From Desulfococcaceae bacterium HSG9 (lineage in GTDB: Bacteria > Desulfobacterota > Desulfobacteria > Desulfobacterales > JAUCGF01): a stretch of 33,070 bases of DNA. The notes under the pieces are model-generated. The model was not told where the DNA came from. It ran no database searches and saw only the letters and a program-made list of their open reading frames with translations. Positions within the stretch are counted from its first letter, which is position 1, and each line of letters opens with the position of its first letter. Where the stretch lies: contig JAUCGF010000135.1 in assembly GCA_030378005.1 (NCBI GenBank), positions 1 through 33,070 on the forward strand, read 5' to 3'. Shown in pieces: positions 1-8,071 of this stretch. The position numbers and the translations under genes are program-made.

Positions 1-856
1 ATATTGCAGATGCCTTTGAAAAGGGTCTGGAAGCTGTTGAAGCGCTTGTGGTGCGGCAAAACACGTTAATTTTGCAACTGATTGAGCGGATCGAAGTGCT
101 GGAAAACCGACAATCTGAAAACAGCGGAGACAGCGGCAAGCCCCCTTGCGGTGATGGCTGCAAAAAGCCCGTGGCGCGTACCGGCGGCTTGCGACAAAAG
201 AGCGGCCGCAAAAGTGGCGGACAACAAGGTCATCAGGGCCGCAGGCCAGAGCCGGTTGAAAAACCTGACAAAACGGTTGTACACTCAGTTTGCAATTGTC
301 AACATTGTTGTACTGAACTTTGCGATATTGCCACAGCGCATACCGAGCGACGTCAGGTTTTTGATCTTCCAGCCATTGAAATCGAAACGGTAAAGCATCA
401 GGCCGAAGTTAAAATTCGCCCTGACCGCGAACACCGTAATCAAGCCCCCTTTCCCGCCGATATCACCCAACCGACGCAATATGGTCCGAGAATCAAAGGG
501 CGGTCGGTTTATTTCAACTGCCGGCATCACATTCCCCCGGATCGAAGTTGCCGAATCATTCAGGACTTAAGCGCTCACCATGTAAGCCGGGCGATGGTGA
601 TCGAATCATCGCGGCGGTGCGCCGAGAAAATCCAGCCTTTTGAACAGGCCGTTAAAGACCCGCTCAAAGCCGGCGAGGCGGTTCATTTTGATGAAAGCGG
701 TCTTCGGGTCTATGACACAAGTCACATCAGCTTCATGTGGCCGGCACGCCCGATATGACCTGTCACACGGCTCACGAAAAACGGAGTGCCCGGGCAATGC
801 AAGCTATGGAGGTGTTGCCGGGTTTCAGCGGCACCGCGATCCATGATCAAAGGTAA
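1..856 (+). pseudogene. IS66-type transposase (TnpC), 5' part, frameshifted and truncated
   Basis: The reading frame is open from the window edge, so the gene starts upstream. It encodes the N-terminal half of an IS66 TnpC: a leucine-rich helix (residues near LILQLIERIEVLENRQSEN), a basic Gly/Arg/Lys stretch typical of the family (GRKSGGQQGHQGRR), a Cys-rich zinc-finger-like segment (CNCQHCC) and the first catalytic Asp region, HFDESGLRV at about 687-713. After VYDTSHIS the family sequence continues in another frame (LHVAGTPDM from 731, then GFSGTAIHD), which shows a frameshift near 715-731. That frame stops at 854-856. The rest of the DDE domain, roughly half of a normal protein of about 500 residues, is missing. 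It cannot make an active transposase. Assignment to IS66 is from recognised family motifs. Confidence 0.85.
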
Positions 857-879
857 GCCTTACATTCCTGACTGTTTTT

Positions 880-1776
880 CTACGGCTGAGTAGTTACGAT
901 ATGTGTATGGAAAGTTTCAATCACCCCTTTACCGTATCTCTGACTTCAATTTCCTTCGTCGAGTTCAGCCCGGTAAGCCTTAACGGTGGCAGGCTTCGAT
1001 TCGGTTTGCAGACGAGTCGGCGTCCGTCCCGGCCCCGGTCACTTTTCCGGAATCGATATCGTCGGTTCCGGTTCGAAGATCGACTGATCATTATGCACGT
1101 CGAACAGGAAGATCATTTCCATATCATCGATGGCATAACAGAGTTCGGACTCGTCTCCGTAAAGACTGTCTCCACCTGCCCTGCCAAAACGAACGCCCGC
1201 ATCGATGTCGGCTTTAAGCATTTCAAGCGCCAATCAGGGTCAGCTTTTATGCGTTCGCACCTCGGCAGGAATTCCGGCCTTTTCACATCTTGCCTCATTC
1301 GTCGCCCGGCATTCCGGGAGGAAGAGTCAGCAATTGATCAGGCCGGTATGGTTATGCCAAACCTGACTGGAGTATACGCCCACTTGGCAGCAGTCTGTTT
1401 TTCCGATAACTCCTGCGTATCACCTGGCAACGCCCACAGAACATTCACCTTTTTTCAAATGAGCGGTTTCATCAATAATATAACTGACATCTTCTTCCGT
1501 ATATCCTGGCTGAAGCGCATACAGATTGGATGTTTTACGCGCAACGGCGCTAATCACTTTACGACTATCCCAAGGAGAATCAGTTATGAAATTTTGTAAT
1601 TGCCGATAGCCGTCTCCATCCATATCGAGCTCTTCATGCCGGGGTTCAATATTGCGTCAGCTATGTTCGGTCTTCAGCAAGCCGGAAATATACAATTCGG
1701 AAAGCTCGCCAATATCTTGTGTCTTTGTCCGAAAGCAATCTTTGTATTCCTGAAGATTGTCAGACAGATTTACCAT
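880..1776 (-). pseudogene. IS701-like DDE transposase remnant
   Basis: Read on the minus strand, an ATG at 1776 begins MVNLSDNLQEYKDCF. Family-like sequence follows in pieces: DGYRQLQNFITDSPWDSR and YIIDETAHLKKGECSVGVAR (1420-1623), then VIGKTDCCQVGVYSSQVW in a second frame, then ADIDAGVRFGRAGGDSLYG and AIDDMEMIFLFDVHNDQS (1039-1233). The IDET and GGDSLYG stretches correspond to the first two catalytic aspartates of the DDE superfamily endonuclease group. Several stops and at least two frameshifts interrupt it, and the C-terminal third with the last catalytic acid is absent. The end abuts the dead IS66 gene. The long plus-strand ORF at 901-1599 is only its antisense shadow. Confidence 0.75.
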
Positions 1777-1791
1777 TAGGTGATCTAAACT

Positions 1792-2021
1792 CAGTAGATC
1801 GAAAAGTTTTTGAAAGGTGACGAACGGCATGTCTGTTTTCAGCTCCGCAGGAGCGGCATATTTGTAGAATCCGAATCCCCGTGTCCGCTGAATCCCGTAG
1901 GGACCGCATATTCCGATGAAGACATGCCGTCCCTACGGGACTCAAAAAAGGGGTACGGGGCTGACATCTGCTACTGACATGCCGTTCCTACGGAACTTTT
2001 AAGGAATTTTTCGATCTACTG
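1792..2021. mobile_element. CAGTAGAT-type foldback element (230 bp) with 5-bp target duplication
   Basis: The left end CAGTAGATCGAAAAG (from 1792) and the right end TTTTTCGATCTACTG (to 2021) are inverted copies. The element is flanked by AAACT on both sides (1787-1791 and 2022-2026), a 5-bp target-site duplication. The interior has no credible ORF but holds small palindromes of REP type: GCTCCGCAGGAGC near 1840, GTCCCTACGGGAC near 1930 and GTTCCTACGGAAC near 1984. It is therefore a non-autonomous, MITE-like element. It sits 10-20 bp upstream of the IS701-like start codon. The autonomous partner is unknown. Confidence 0.8.
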
Positions 2022-2179
2022 AAACTGTGACAGATTGTATTTGTATCTTCGTATTTATTATGCATCCGATAATCATTGCATAATATTACAAAAAAATTAT
2101 CTCAATCTAACAAAGTAGTATTAACTCAAGTTCCGCACCCCTTAATCGGAGCAGAGCCTTTTACCGCATCAGTAAGAAT

Positions 2180-2298
2180 CAGTAGATGGAAAGTTCAGGA
2201 GTGCAAAAATTAAGTGCAACGATTTTTTGCATCCGACGGAGGATTGTAGATTCAGGTGTCGGCAAAAAACCGCTTCGCTTAATTTTTGCGCTCCATAC
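2180..2298. mobile_element. CAGTAGAT-type foldback element, truncated at the right end
   Basis: It begins CAGTAGATGGAAAGTTCAGG at 2180 and runs through GCAAAAATTAAGTGCAACG to CGCTTAATTTTTGCGCTCC, matching the complete copy at 2865-3018 in inverted orientation. At about 2298 the similarity stops and the final 25 or so bases, including the CTACTG end, are missing. No target duplication can be defined. The truncation is joined to transposase-like minus-strand coding sequence, so a deletion or a second insertion probably removed the end. Confidence 0.65.
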
Positions 2299-2299
2299 C

Positions 2300-2541
2300 G
2301 TTTCAAAAAGGTCGAAAATCGTTTTAAAACTGATGAGAAAAAGGCAGCGAAAAAAGTCCTGAAGTCTTTGCGAGTAAGTGATGACGGCATAATCATCCGC
2401 CGGATGTTCAAAAAGTTCCCCTGGCGTGGCATGATTCTCCATCTCGTCAAGACAGTTCAACTGATTGTAACGCATGAAGCTCGTCTTCACAGCAAATACC
2501 AGATCATTAAAGTCTTTGCCTGGGCGAACATCTGTCAGCAT
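2300..2541 (-). pseudogene. Possible transposase C-terminal fragment
   Basis: The minus-strand frame from an ATG at 2541 reads VRPGKDFNDLVFAVKTSFMR, then NQLNCLDEMENHATPGELF, then SQRLQDFFRCLFL. This resembles the C-terminal tail I recall from some IS4-superfamily transposases, but I cannot name the family firmly. The frame runs into the truncated foldback element, so its last 35 or so codons are element sequence. An in-frame stop lies just upstream of the ATG. It is treated as a decayed fragment. The 242-residue plus-strand ORF over the same stretch is made mostly of repeat sequence and looks artefactual. Confidence 0.35.
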
Positions 2542-2570
2542 TCTTTGAAACTGACCTCAATCGGCTGTCG

Positions 2571-2857
2571 TCAGATATGTTTTTTAATAACTGTGGAAGA
2601 ATGCGGAGCTGAGTCAGCAGAAAGGAAATCTGTAGCTGATGGCAAGGGAAAGAAAGGCGTTAAAGCAATGAGGAGCCTCTCCTGGCGAACAGCAATCCGT
2701 CGGAATTTACGTTGGATCCAAGAGAAAGCACGTTCTGCCAGGAAGCGTGGAGCATCCATTTTGGGAGGTCGTCCGGGTTTTTTCTTTGCGTTCTTCTTTT
2801 TGGAAATCTGTGGTCAGATTCCCCGTTCTCTCAAATGTCGCCTTAGCTCCTCTTTAA
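2571..2857 (-). pseudogene. IS4/IS5-like DDE transposase, C-terminal fragment
   Basis: Minus-strand translation gives EELRRHLRERGI, an in-frame stop, then PQISKKKNAKKKPGRPPK, DAPRFLAERAFSWIQRKFRR and AVRQERLLIALTPFF. The pattern GRPPK...AERxFSWxxRKFRRxxVRxER is characteristic of the end of DDE_Tnp_1-type (IS4/IS5 superfamily) transposases, where the Glu of AERAF is the third catalytic acid. The upstream domain is missing, an internal stop is present, and the 5' side runs directly into the foldback element at 2865-3018. It is a dead remnant. The exact IS family is not resolvable from this fragment. Confidence 0.6.
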
Positions 2858-2864
2858 TGATTAT

Positions 2865-3018
2865 CAGTAGATGGAAAATGCCTGAGAATACGACATGGAG
2901 CGCAAAAATTAAGCGAAGCGGTTTTTTGCCGGCCCCTGAATCAGCAAGCATCTAGGTCGAACCGGATGCTGAAAATCGCTTCACTTAATTTTTGCGCTCC
3001 TAAAGTTTCCATCTACTG
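2865..3018. mobile_element. CAGTAGAT-type foldback element (154 bp) with 5-bp target duplication
   Basis: The termini are CAGTAGATGGAAAA at 2865 and TTTCCATCTACTG ending at 3018, flanked by ATTAT on both sides (2860-2864 and 3019-3023). The inverted similarity extends inward about 50 bp: GGAGCGCAAAAATTAAGCGAAGCG on the left pairs with CGCTTCACTTAATTTTTGCGCTCC on the right, with a short indel between. RNA or single-stranded DNA from it would fold into one long hairpin. It has no coding capacity. It belongs to the same family as the copies at 1792, 2180 and 29843. Confidence 0.85.
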
Positions 3019-3088
3019 ATTATCTGTCAAGCTATAATAGCGATTCAGAGTTTAAAAAGGGGAATCCGTCCCAAATAGAAATTAAAAA

Positions 3089-3526
3089 CTATTCTGCTAA
3101 TTTCTTAGCGATTTCTTTTCCATAATCTTGCGCCATTTGGACGCCGCCGCCGAGCTGGCTGGATTTCAGTCGCAAGGGGCCGCTCACCATATTCATCTGA
3201 TAGACATTTTCCATAGTTCCAAAGATACGGTCAGGTGCTTCACCGCTCCAACCGAAGGCGCCAAAAGCGCCGCCGATTTTTTCATTCAGTTCCGCTTTTT
3301 CAGCCATGAACAACAGAGTTTTCATACTTTGTATCATATCGCCGTGATAGGTTGCGGAACCTAATACGACGGCGTCAAATCCCTGCAAGTCAGTTTCGGT
3401 CTTAATTTCATTGACTTTTTTAGTGATAGCCTCTTGGCCGGAAAAACGGATGCCTTCTGCAATAAGATCGCCGATACGTTTGGTTTCACCGGTTCGGGTA
3501 GCATATATAATTAATGCTTTAGCCAT
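3089..3526 (-). CDS. Flavodoxin
   Basis: This 145-residue protein is a complete short-chain flavodoxin, a cytoplasmic FMN one-electron carrier. The phosphate-binding loop is at residues 8-15 (YATRTGET), the first FMN-flanking loop is GSATYHGDM (about 56-64) and the second is GAFGAFGWSGEAP (about 87-99). The last two resemble the flavodoxin domain of flavodiiron proteins (compare GSYGWSGEA in the flavodiiron gene at 9836). The start ATG at 3526 follows a GGAG-type site (AAGGAGAAG on the minus strand). It lies 100 bp downstream of the rubrerythrin-like gene on the same strand. A likely role is supplying electrons to O2- or peroxide-reducing enzymes in this block. The specific partner is not shown by the sequence. 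Confidence 0.9.
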   Translation of the reverse strand: MAKALIIYATRTGETKRIGDLIAEGIRFSGQEAITKKVNEIKTETDLQGFDAVVLGSATYHGDMIQSMKTLLFMAEKAELNEKIGGAFGAFGWSGEAPDRIFGTMENVYQMNMVSGPLRLKSSQLGGGVQMAQDYGKEIAKKLAE

Positions 3527-3627
3527 TTTAACTTCTCCTTATTATGTTTAATATTAAAATATCAGTAAAAACATCTTCAAGTGTTTTATGTTTCTTTGTG
3601 ATACAAAAGTGTATTGTGAAACAGTTA

Positions 3628-4098
3628 TCAGATTGCCGCCAGTCTTTTGCTAAGTAAAACGATATGGCTTTTTTCTTCTTTGATGATGTTATCAAGCCTA
3701 TCTTTACCACGTTTATTCGGGACCAGGTCACGCATCCCTGCATAAAAGGCGATAGAATTTTTTTCCGCGTCAATGGCCATGTTCAGTATGTCCTGGATGG
3801 ACGATGGAACGGCCTTAACCTCTGAAAATACCTTTGTGTCCGCTAAGGCGCGCAAATAAAGAACACTTTCATCATCAGGATCAAAGACAGTCGGCTCGGT
3901 TTCACTTTCGGTGAGTTCGGCTCTCATTTCTGCAAAGGTACGCTCATGTTGGGTTTCTATTTCGGCCATGAAAAGGAAAAATTCTTTTGACTGAGGTTCT
4001 GCGGTATTTTCTGCCGATTTTTTGTAAAAAACAACGCCGTTTCTTTCGATTTGTTCAGCCATTTTAAAAATATCGGCCGCATTAAAATCGTAGCTCAT
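3628..4098 (-). CDS. Rubrerythrin-like ferritin-fold diiron protein (no rubredoxin domain)
   Basis: The 156-residue protein has a duplicated ferritin-like helix-pair pattern: AEQIERNGVVFYKKSAE (E18) and MAEIETQHERTF (E48xxH51) in the first half, AIDAEKNSIAFYAGM (E112) and IIKEEKSHIVLL (E142xxH145) in the second. These are the expected ligands of a diiron centre. The C-terminal CxxC rubredoxin domain of classical rubrerythrin is absent, so electrons would have to come from a separate rubredoxin or flavodoxin. The probable role is cytoplasmic peroxide reduction or metal handling. An AAAGGATAT site precedes the ATG at 4098. It probably shares a transcript with the flavodoxin downstream. Confidence 0.85.
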   Translation of the reverse strand: MSYDFNAADIFKMAEQIERNGVVFYKKSAENTAEPQSKEFFLFMAEIETQHERTFAEMRAELTESETEPTVFDPDDESVLYLRALADTKVFSEVKAVPSSIQDILNMAIDAEKNSIAFYAGMRDLVPNKRGKDRLDNIIKEEKSHIVLLSKRLAAI

Positions 4099-4493
4099 TA
4101 CTATATATCCTTTCTTTTTCTTATTTTAAAAAATCCAAAATCATATCTGTAGCACAATCCGAATACTAATCGGAATAAGATTTATGTGCAATACATATAA
4201 CTTTGTTTTGCAAAATACATGCCACAATATTAAGTAAACGCTTGGCCAAATGTTTTCAAGTGGATGATCCTGATTTATCAAGGGATAATGACACAAAAAC
4301 ACCTGAAAACTATTATTCATGCACTTATTTTAAAGGTGCATAAAAGTCAATTGAATTTCGCATTGATTCTGAAAATTATCGAACAGCATAAAATTTTGGT
4401 ATGATATTTGCATTGCTTTTTAGAAGAACGCATAGCGCCGCAATTCGTTAAAGAAACTTAAAACTTAAAATTTGTAACTTACAAACTTATAAA
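4099..4493. other. Intergenic, divergent promoter region
   Basis: This 395-bp AT-rich gap separates the minus-strand rubrerythrin/flavodoxin pair from the plus-strand genes, so it must hold divergent promoters. An imperfect dyad, AATCCGA...TCGGAAT (4156-4176), lies about 60 bp upstream of the rubrerythrin start and could be an operator. A TATGAT at 4400-4405 has no convincing -35 partner. A 38-codon ORF at 4288-4404 has a cramped ribosome site and no recognisable content and was not called. Confidence 0.5.
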
Positions 4494-4715
4494 ATGAAAC
4501 CCTGTGATCACAATATTGTAAAAGCCATTGAGCTTGCAACCCAAATGATTCGCCTTGCCGAACACGGTGACATTGACCGTGAGGATGTCGGTTGCGGCAT
4601 TCTGTATGGTGTGTTACGAGATTCAGGGTACAAATTGAGGATTCTGGCTGAAAAGGAAAAGGAAGCGCATATTAAAAAGGGATGGTGGGATAAGTCGAAA
4701 TGTAAAGCAAGCTGA
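4494..4715 (+). CDS. Small conserved-looking protein of unknown function
   Basis: The 73-residue product is acidic in the first half (KAIELATQMIRLAEHGDIDR) and Lys-rich at the end (EKEKEAHIKKGWWDK). Cysteines are present (C4, CG near residue 33, and C70), but with no zinc-finger spacing. No signal peptide or membrane segment is visible. The ribosome site upstream of the ATG is weak. It stands alone between the divergent rubrerythrin gene and cydAB. I do not recognise the family. Codon use and a sensible protein-like composition argue that it is real. Confidence 0.6.
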   Translation: MKPCDHNIVKAIELATQMIRLAEHGDIDREDVGCGILYGVLRDSGYKLRILAEKEKEAHIKKGWWDKSKCKAS

Positions 4716-4789
4716 ATATCCTGCCCTTTTTTTGATAGCGCTGATTTTATCCTTTAAATTATGCTAAATATTTGTTAGGAAAATTTCAA

Positions 4790-4884
4790 TTGATTCCATT
4801 TTGTTTTTTTCTAAATGGGAATGCAAACTTCAGCTTGCCAGACTGTCGTAGTTAAGAGAAAAAATCAAAATTGGAATACTATTA
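4790..4884. repeat. Dispersed intergenic repeat, copy A (upstream of cydA)
   Basis: This stretch aligns along its length with the reverse complement of 19917-20009. Both share an outer arm (CAAAATTGGAATACTAT at 4867-4883), a T-rich opposite arm (GATTCCATTTTGTTTTTTT) and a central GGAATGC...TTCAGCTTGC unit (4818-4838). The central unit also resembles the palindromic units after the rubredoxin gene. It occupies most of the cydA leader region, so it may carry or displace the cyd promoter. Confidence 0.6.
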
Positions 4885-4911
4885 ACTTTATATTACTTAA
4901 AGGAGGCGTTA

Positions 4912-6225
4912 ATGGATGTAGTATTACTTTCACGTTTGCAGTTTGCCGCTGCCACGATGTTTCACTTTCTCTTTGTGCCGTTGACACTGGGATTGTCGAT
5001 TATCATGGCCGTTATGGAGACCAAGTACGTTCGTACTGGGGATGAACTGTATCTGAAAATGACCAAATTTTGGGGCAAATTATTTTTAATTAACTTTGCT
5101 TTGGGAGTGGTTACAGGTATCACGTTGGAATTTCAATTCGGAACCAACTGGTCGCGTTATTCGGCTTATGTGGGCGATATTTTCGGCGCGTTGCTGGCAA
5201 TTGAAGCGTCGGTGGCTTTTTTTCTGGAATCGACCCTTATCGGTGTATGGATTTTCGGATGGAAAAAGCTTTCGGCTAAAGCCCATGCTACGGTGATGTG
5301 GCTCGTGGCGGCGGCCGGTAATATTTCGGCGATATGGATATTGACCGCCAATGGCTGGATGCAGCATCCGGTCGGATTCACTATCAGAGATGGCCGGGCT
5401 GAATTGGTGAGTTTTACAGCCGTATTGTTTAATAAGTTTGCAATATTAGAATTTTTTCACCAGATAAGTTCCGCTCTTTTGTTAGGCTCTTTCTTTGTTA
5501 TGGGAGTCAGCGCTTATCATCTGTTGAAAAAACGACACACCGATTTTTTTACAAGATCATTTAATATCGCACTTGTTTTTGGATTGATTTCTTCCTTTTC
5601 AACCGCCTTTACCGGTGATTTGCACGGAACCCATGTTGCGGAAGTGCAGCCATCCAAACTGGCTGCTATGGAAGCGCACTGGGAAACTTCAACACGCGCT
5701 CCATTGCACATGTTTGCCATACCGGATGAAGAAAATGAAACCAATAAAGTTCAAATCGGCTCAATTCCCGGTTTGTTGAGCATCCTTGCCAAACACGATC
5801 TGAATGCCGAAGTCATAGGCCTTAAAGACATACCTAAAGATGAAAGACCGCCGGTCTTGATTACATTTGCCGCTTTCCGCACAATGGTGGGATTGGGGAC
5901 GTTGTTTCCGATATTAATGATCATTGGCTGGATTAAGCGTAAGAAACTCTTAGAATCGACCGGTTATCTGAAAATAATGGTAGCTTCGACCTTGCTGCCC
6001 TATATTGCTATGGAAGCCGGATGGGTTTTGGCGGAAGTGGGGCGACAGCCGTGGATTGTTTATGGTCTGATGAAAACATCGGATGCCGCATCGCCGGTAG
6101 CCTCTTCGCAGGTGCTTACATCACTGATCGCTTTTATTTTGATTTATTCCCTGTTAGGCGCGGTAGGTTTTTATCTGATGTTTACCAATGCTGTAAAAGG
6201 ACCGGCGCAGGCAGTTAAAGAGTAA
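4912..6225 (+). CDS. cydA: Cytochrome bd oxidase subunit I
   Basis: CydA, the quinol-oxidising haem b558/b595/d subunit of the inner-membrane O2 reductase. Ligand residues are in place: H18 (haem b595), H183 in FFHQISSALL and M325 in AFRTMVGLG (haem b558). E98 and E106 of the proton-channel helix (AIEASVAFFLEST) and Q-loop residues K249/E254 in PSKLAAMEAHWE are also present. The family signature GWVLAEVGRQPW is at 370-381. At 437 residues it lacks the long Q-loop insertion of the E. coli type (about 520), so it is the short-Q-loop form common in anaerobes and Gram-positives. A strong AAAGGAGG site precedes the ATG. cydB follows after 37 bp. The role here is high-affinity O2 removal and respiration. 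Confidence 0.97.
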   Translation: MDVVLLSRLQFAAATMFHFLFVPLTLGLSIIMAVMETKYVRTGDELYLKMTKFWGKLFLINFALGVVTGITLEFQFGTNWSRYSAYVGDIFGALLAIEASVAFFLESTLIGVWIFGWKKLSAKAHATVMWLVAAAGNISAIWILTANGWMQHPVGFTIRDGRAELVSFTAVLFNKFAILEFFHQISSALLLGSFFVMGVSAYHLLKKRHTDFFTRSFNIALVFGLISSFSTAFTGDLHGTHVAEVQPSKLAAMEAHWETSTRAPLHMFAIPDEENETNKVQIGSIPGLLSILAKHDLNAEVIGLKDIPKDERPPVLITFAAFRTMVGLGTLFPILMIIGWIKRKKLLESTGYLKIMVASTLLPYIAMEAGWVLAEVGRQPWIVYGLMKTSDAASPVASSQVLTSLIAFILIYSLLGAVGFYLMFTNAVKGPAQAVKE

Positions 6226-6262
6226 CGATTTTTATCAATCATTCACTTTTCAGGAGGTGCAA

Positions 6263-7291
6263 ATGGCTTTACAAATAACATGGTTTTACCTTTGGGGCCT
6301 TTTATGGGCAATCTTTTTTATTACAGACGGTTTTGATTTCGGTGTCGGAGCTTTACTCCCGTTTTTAGGAAAAAATGATGATGAGAAACGGATGATGATC
6401 AATTCAATCGGGCCGTTATGGGACGGCAACGAAGTCTGGTTAATCACTGCTGGAGGAGTTACTTTTGCAGCGTTTCCACTTGTTTACGCTACTATGTTTT
6501 CAACGCTTTACACACCTTTGATGCTGATTTTATTTGCGTTGATTTTACGCGGTGTTTCATTTGAATTTCGAGGTAAAGTGGAATCTCCTGCATGGCGCTT
6601 TATCTGGGACACCTGTACCTTTATCGGCAGCGTCGCACCCGCTATTTTATTCGGTGTTGCATTTGCTAATATTTTTAAGGGGATTCCCTTTGATGGCCAA
6701 GGCGTCTATCACGGTACTTTATTGACGCTTTTAAATCCTTACGGACTCTTAGGCGGTGTGCTTTTCCTGGTTCTCTTTTTACAGCATGGCACTTTATGGA
6801 CAGCTATCAAAACCGAAGGCGACTTGCATGAACGAGCAGCGTTGACAGCTACTTTTTTATGGCCCATCGTTCTGGTTGTCGCTGTAATTTTTCTTATTTA
6901 CAGCGCTTTTGCCACGTCACTATATGCAAACTATATCGCCAATCCGATCTGGTTTCTGGTTATTTTGATTACGGTGGCGGCTCTTTTGGGCGTCAGGTAT
7001 TTTGTCGGTAAAAAAGAATGGTTTAAAGCTTGGTTTGCGTCGGCGCTTACCATTGCAGGTGCGGTCTTTTTTGGCATTATCGGCCTTTTCCCCAATCTGT
7101 ATCCGTCAAGTATCAAAGCTGAATTTAATCTGACAGCGTTTAATGCATCGTCAAGCCCTTTGACATTGCAAATCATGCTCATTGTTGTCATCATTTTTAT
7201 ACCCATCGTGCTTTGTTACCAAATTTGGGCTTATAACTTATTTAAGGGCAAAGTCACGCAAGAAGACTTGGAATACGAAGAAGCGTATTAA
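6263..7291 (+). CDS. cydB: Cytochrome bd oxidase subunit II
   Basis: CydB, the partner of CydA: about eight or nine membrane helices with the N-terminal signature TDGFDFGVGALLPF (residues 21-34) and GPLWDGNEVWLITAGG near 50-65, typical of the family. The ATG at 6263 is chosen over the GTG at 6257 because that GTG lies inside the ribosome site AGGAGGTG (6252-6259), which has proper spacing to 6263. The product has 342 residues, a normal length. The intergenic gap of 37 bp to cydA implies one transcript. No CydX-like small subunit gene can be seen directly after it, and no CydCD assembly genes are present in the window. Confidence 0.97.
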   Translation: MALQITWFYLWGLLWAIFFITDGFDFGVGALLPFLGKNDDEKRMMINSIGPLWDGNEVWLITAGGVTFAAFPLVYATMFSTLYTPLMLILFALILRGVSFEFRGKVESPAWRFIWDTCTFIGSVAPAILFGVAFANIFKGIPFDGQGVYHGTLLTLLNPYGLLGGVLFLVLFLQHGTLWTAIKTEGDLHERAALTATFLWPIVLVVAVIFLIYSAFATSLYANYIANPIWFLVILITVAALLGVRYFVGKKEWFKAWFASALTIAGAVFFGIIGLFPNLYPSSIKAEFNLTAFNASSSPLTLQIMLIVVIIFIPIVLCYQIWAYNLFKGKVTQEDLEYEEAY

Positions 7292-7320
7292 AAAAATGAA
7301 CATAGAACGTCCAACATCGA

Positions 7321-7758
7321 ATGTGGAATATGGAAGAATTATTTGAACTCCGCACATATATAGAACAGGGACGCTATCAAAATGCCTTGACCTTGTTAGG
7401 AAAAATGGAGGAGATGAGTAAGGATGATAAAATTAATAAGATCACCAGTTATCTGGAAATTCTTCTTCTCCATTTAATTAAACAGCATGTCGAAAAACGC
7501 ACTACCAAATCATGGAATGCTTCTATTCGTAATTCTTTGATACATATCGGGCGTACCAACAAACGCCGCAAGGCCGGAGGCTGGTATTTAAGCCAAAATG
7601 AAATCAGAGAAGCCATCGAAGACGCGTATGAACCTGCTTTGATCGGTGCATCGATGGAAGCGTTTGAAGGTCGGTGTGACACTGACGAACTTGGCAGGTT
7701 GTCGGATGAAAAGCAAATTAAAAATGAAGCTGCCGAGTTGATAATAAAGAACTATTAA
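7321..7758 (+). CDS. DUF29 family protein
   Basis: The 145-residue protein matches the DUF29 pattern I know: an N-terminal ELxxYIEQGRYxxAL segment, then MEEMSKDDKINKITSYLEIL and HLIKQHVEKRTTKSWNASIR, and the C-terminal half with PALIGASMEAF. It is soluble and helical. The molecular function of the family is not established. Starts at 7321 or 7330 are both possible, and neither has a good ribosome site. It sits 29 bp after cydB and 37 bp before a toxin-antitoxin pair. DUF29 genes are frequent accessory genes, so this three-gene stretch is probably an acquired patch within the redox block. Confidence 0.8.
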   Translation: MWNMEELFELRTYIEQGRYQNALTLLGKMEEMSKDDKINKITSYLEILLLHLIKQHVEKRTTKSWNASIRNSLIHIGRTNKRRKAGGWYLSQNEIREAIEDAYEPALIGASMEAFEGRCDTDELGRLSDEKQIKNEAAELIIKNY

Positions 7759-7795
7759 ATATTGATTCAGACTGATCCCAGAAATACATCAAATT

Positions 7796-8071
7796 ATGAA
7801 ATTCAAATGGGACGCAGCCAAACAAAAGACAAACCTTGAAAAGCACGGGTTTGACTTTGCAGACGCCGAGGCCGTATTTGCAGGCATGACATATACATTC
7901 GGTGATGACCGAACATATTACGGAGAAGACAGATTCATAACTATCGGTATGCTTAAAGGCGGAATTGTTGTAGTTGCCCATACCGAAGAGGATGATGATA
8001 TACGCATAATTTCAATGCGAAAGGCGACGAAACATGAGCAAAAAACATACTTTCAGGGATTCGGACACTGA
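7796..8071 (+). CDS. brnT: BrnT family type II toxin
   Basis: The 91-residue product has the BrnT hallmark start MKFKWDAAKQKTNLEKHG (FxWDxxKxxxNxxKHG), a central FAGMTYTFGDDRT (cf. D-x-R-Y/F motifs) and the C-terminal ISMRKATKHEQKTY, which aligns with the family ending ISARxATxxE. BrnT toxins are small RelE-fold ribonucleases. The antitoxin gene overlaps its 3' end by 38 bp, the usual toxin-first BrnT/BrnA order. The substitution of Met for the usual Ala in ISARxA is minor. Assignment is by family pattern and gene order. Confidence 0.9.
   Translation: MKFKWDAAKQKTNLEKHGFDFADAEAVFAGMTYTFGDDRTYYGEDRFITIGMLKGGIVVVAHTEEDDDIRIISMRKATKHEQKTYFQGFGH

Noticed and set aside
901..1599. 232-codon plus-strand ORF
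   Set aside because: It is the antisense of the IS701-like transposase remnant; all recognisable motifs are on the minus strand.
2227..2955. 242-codon plus-strand ORF
   Set aside because: It is composed of foldback-element sequence at both ends and the antisense of transposase fragments; no ribosome site or protein family.
4288..4404. 38-codon ORF (begins MTQKHLKTII) in front of the 73-residue gene
   Set aside because: The AAGGG is only 3 bp from the ATG, composition is low-complexity and there is no family; chance length in AT-rich DNA.
6257..6262. GTG start two codons upstream for cydB
   Set aside because: The GTG is part of the ribosome-binding sequence AGGAGGTG.
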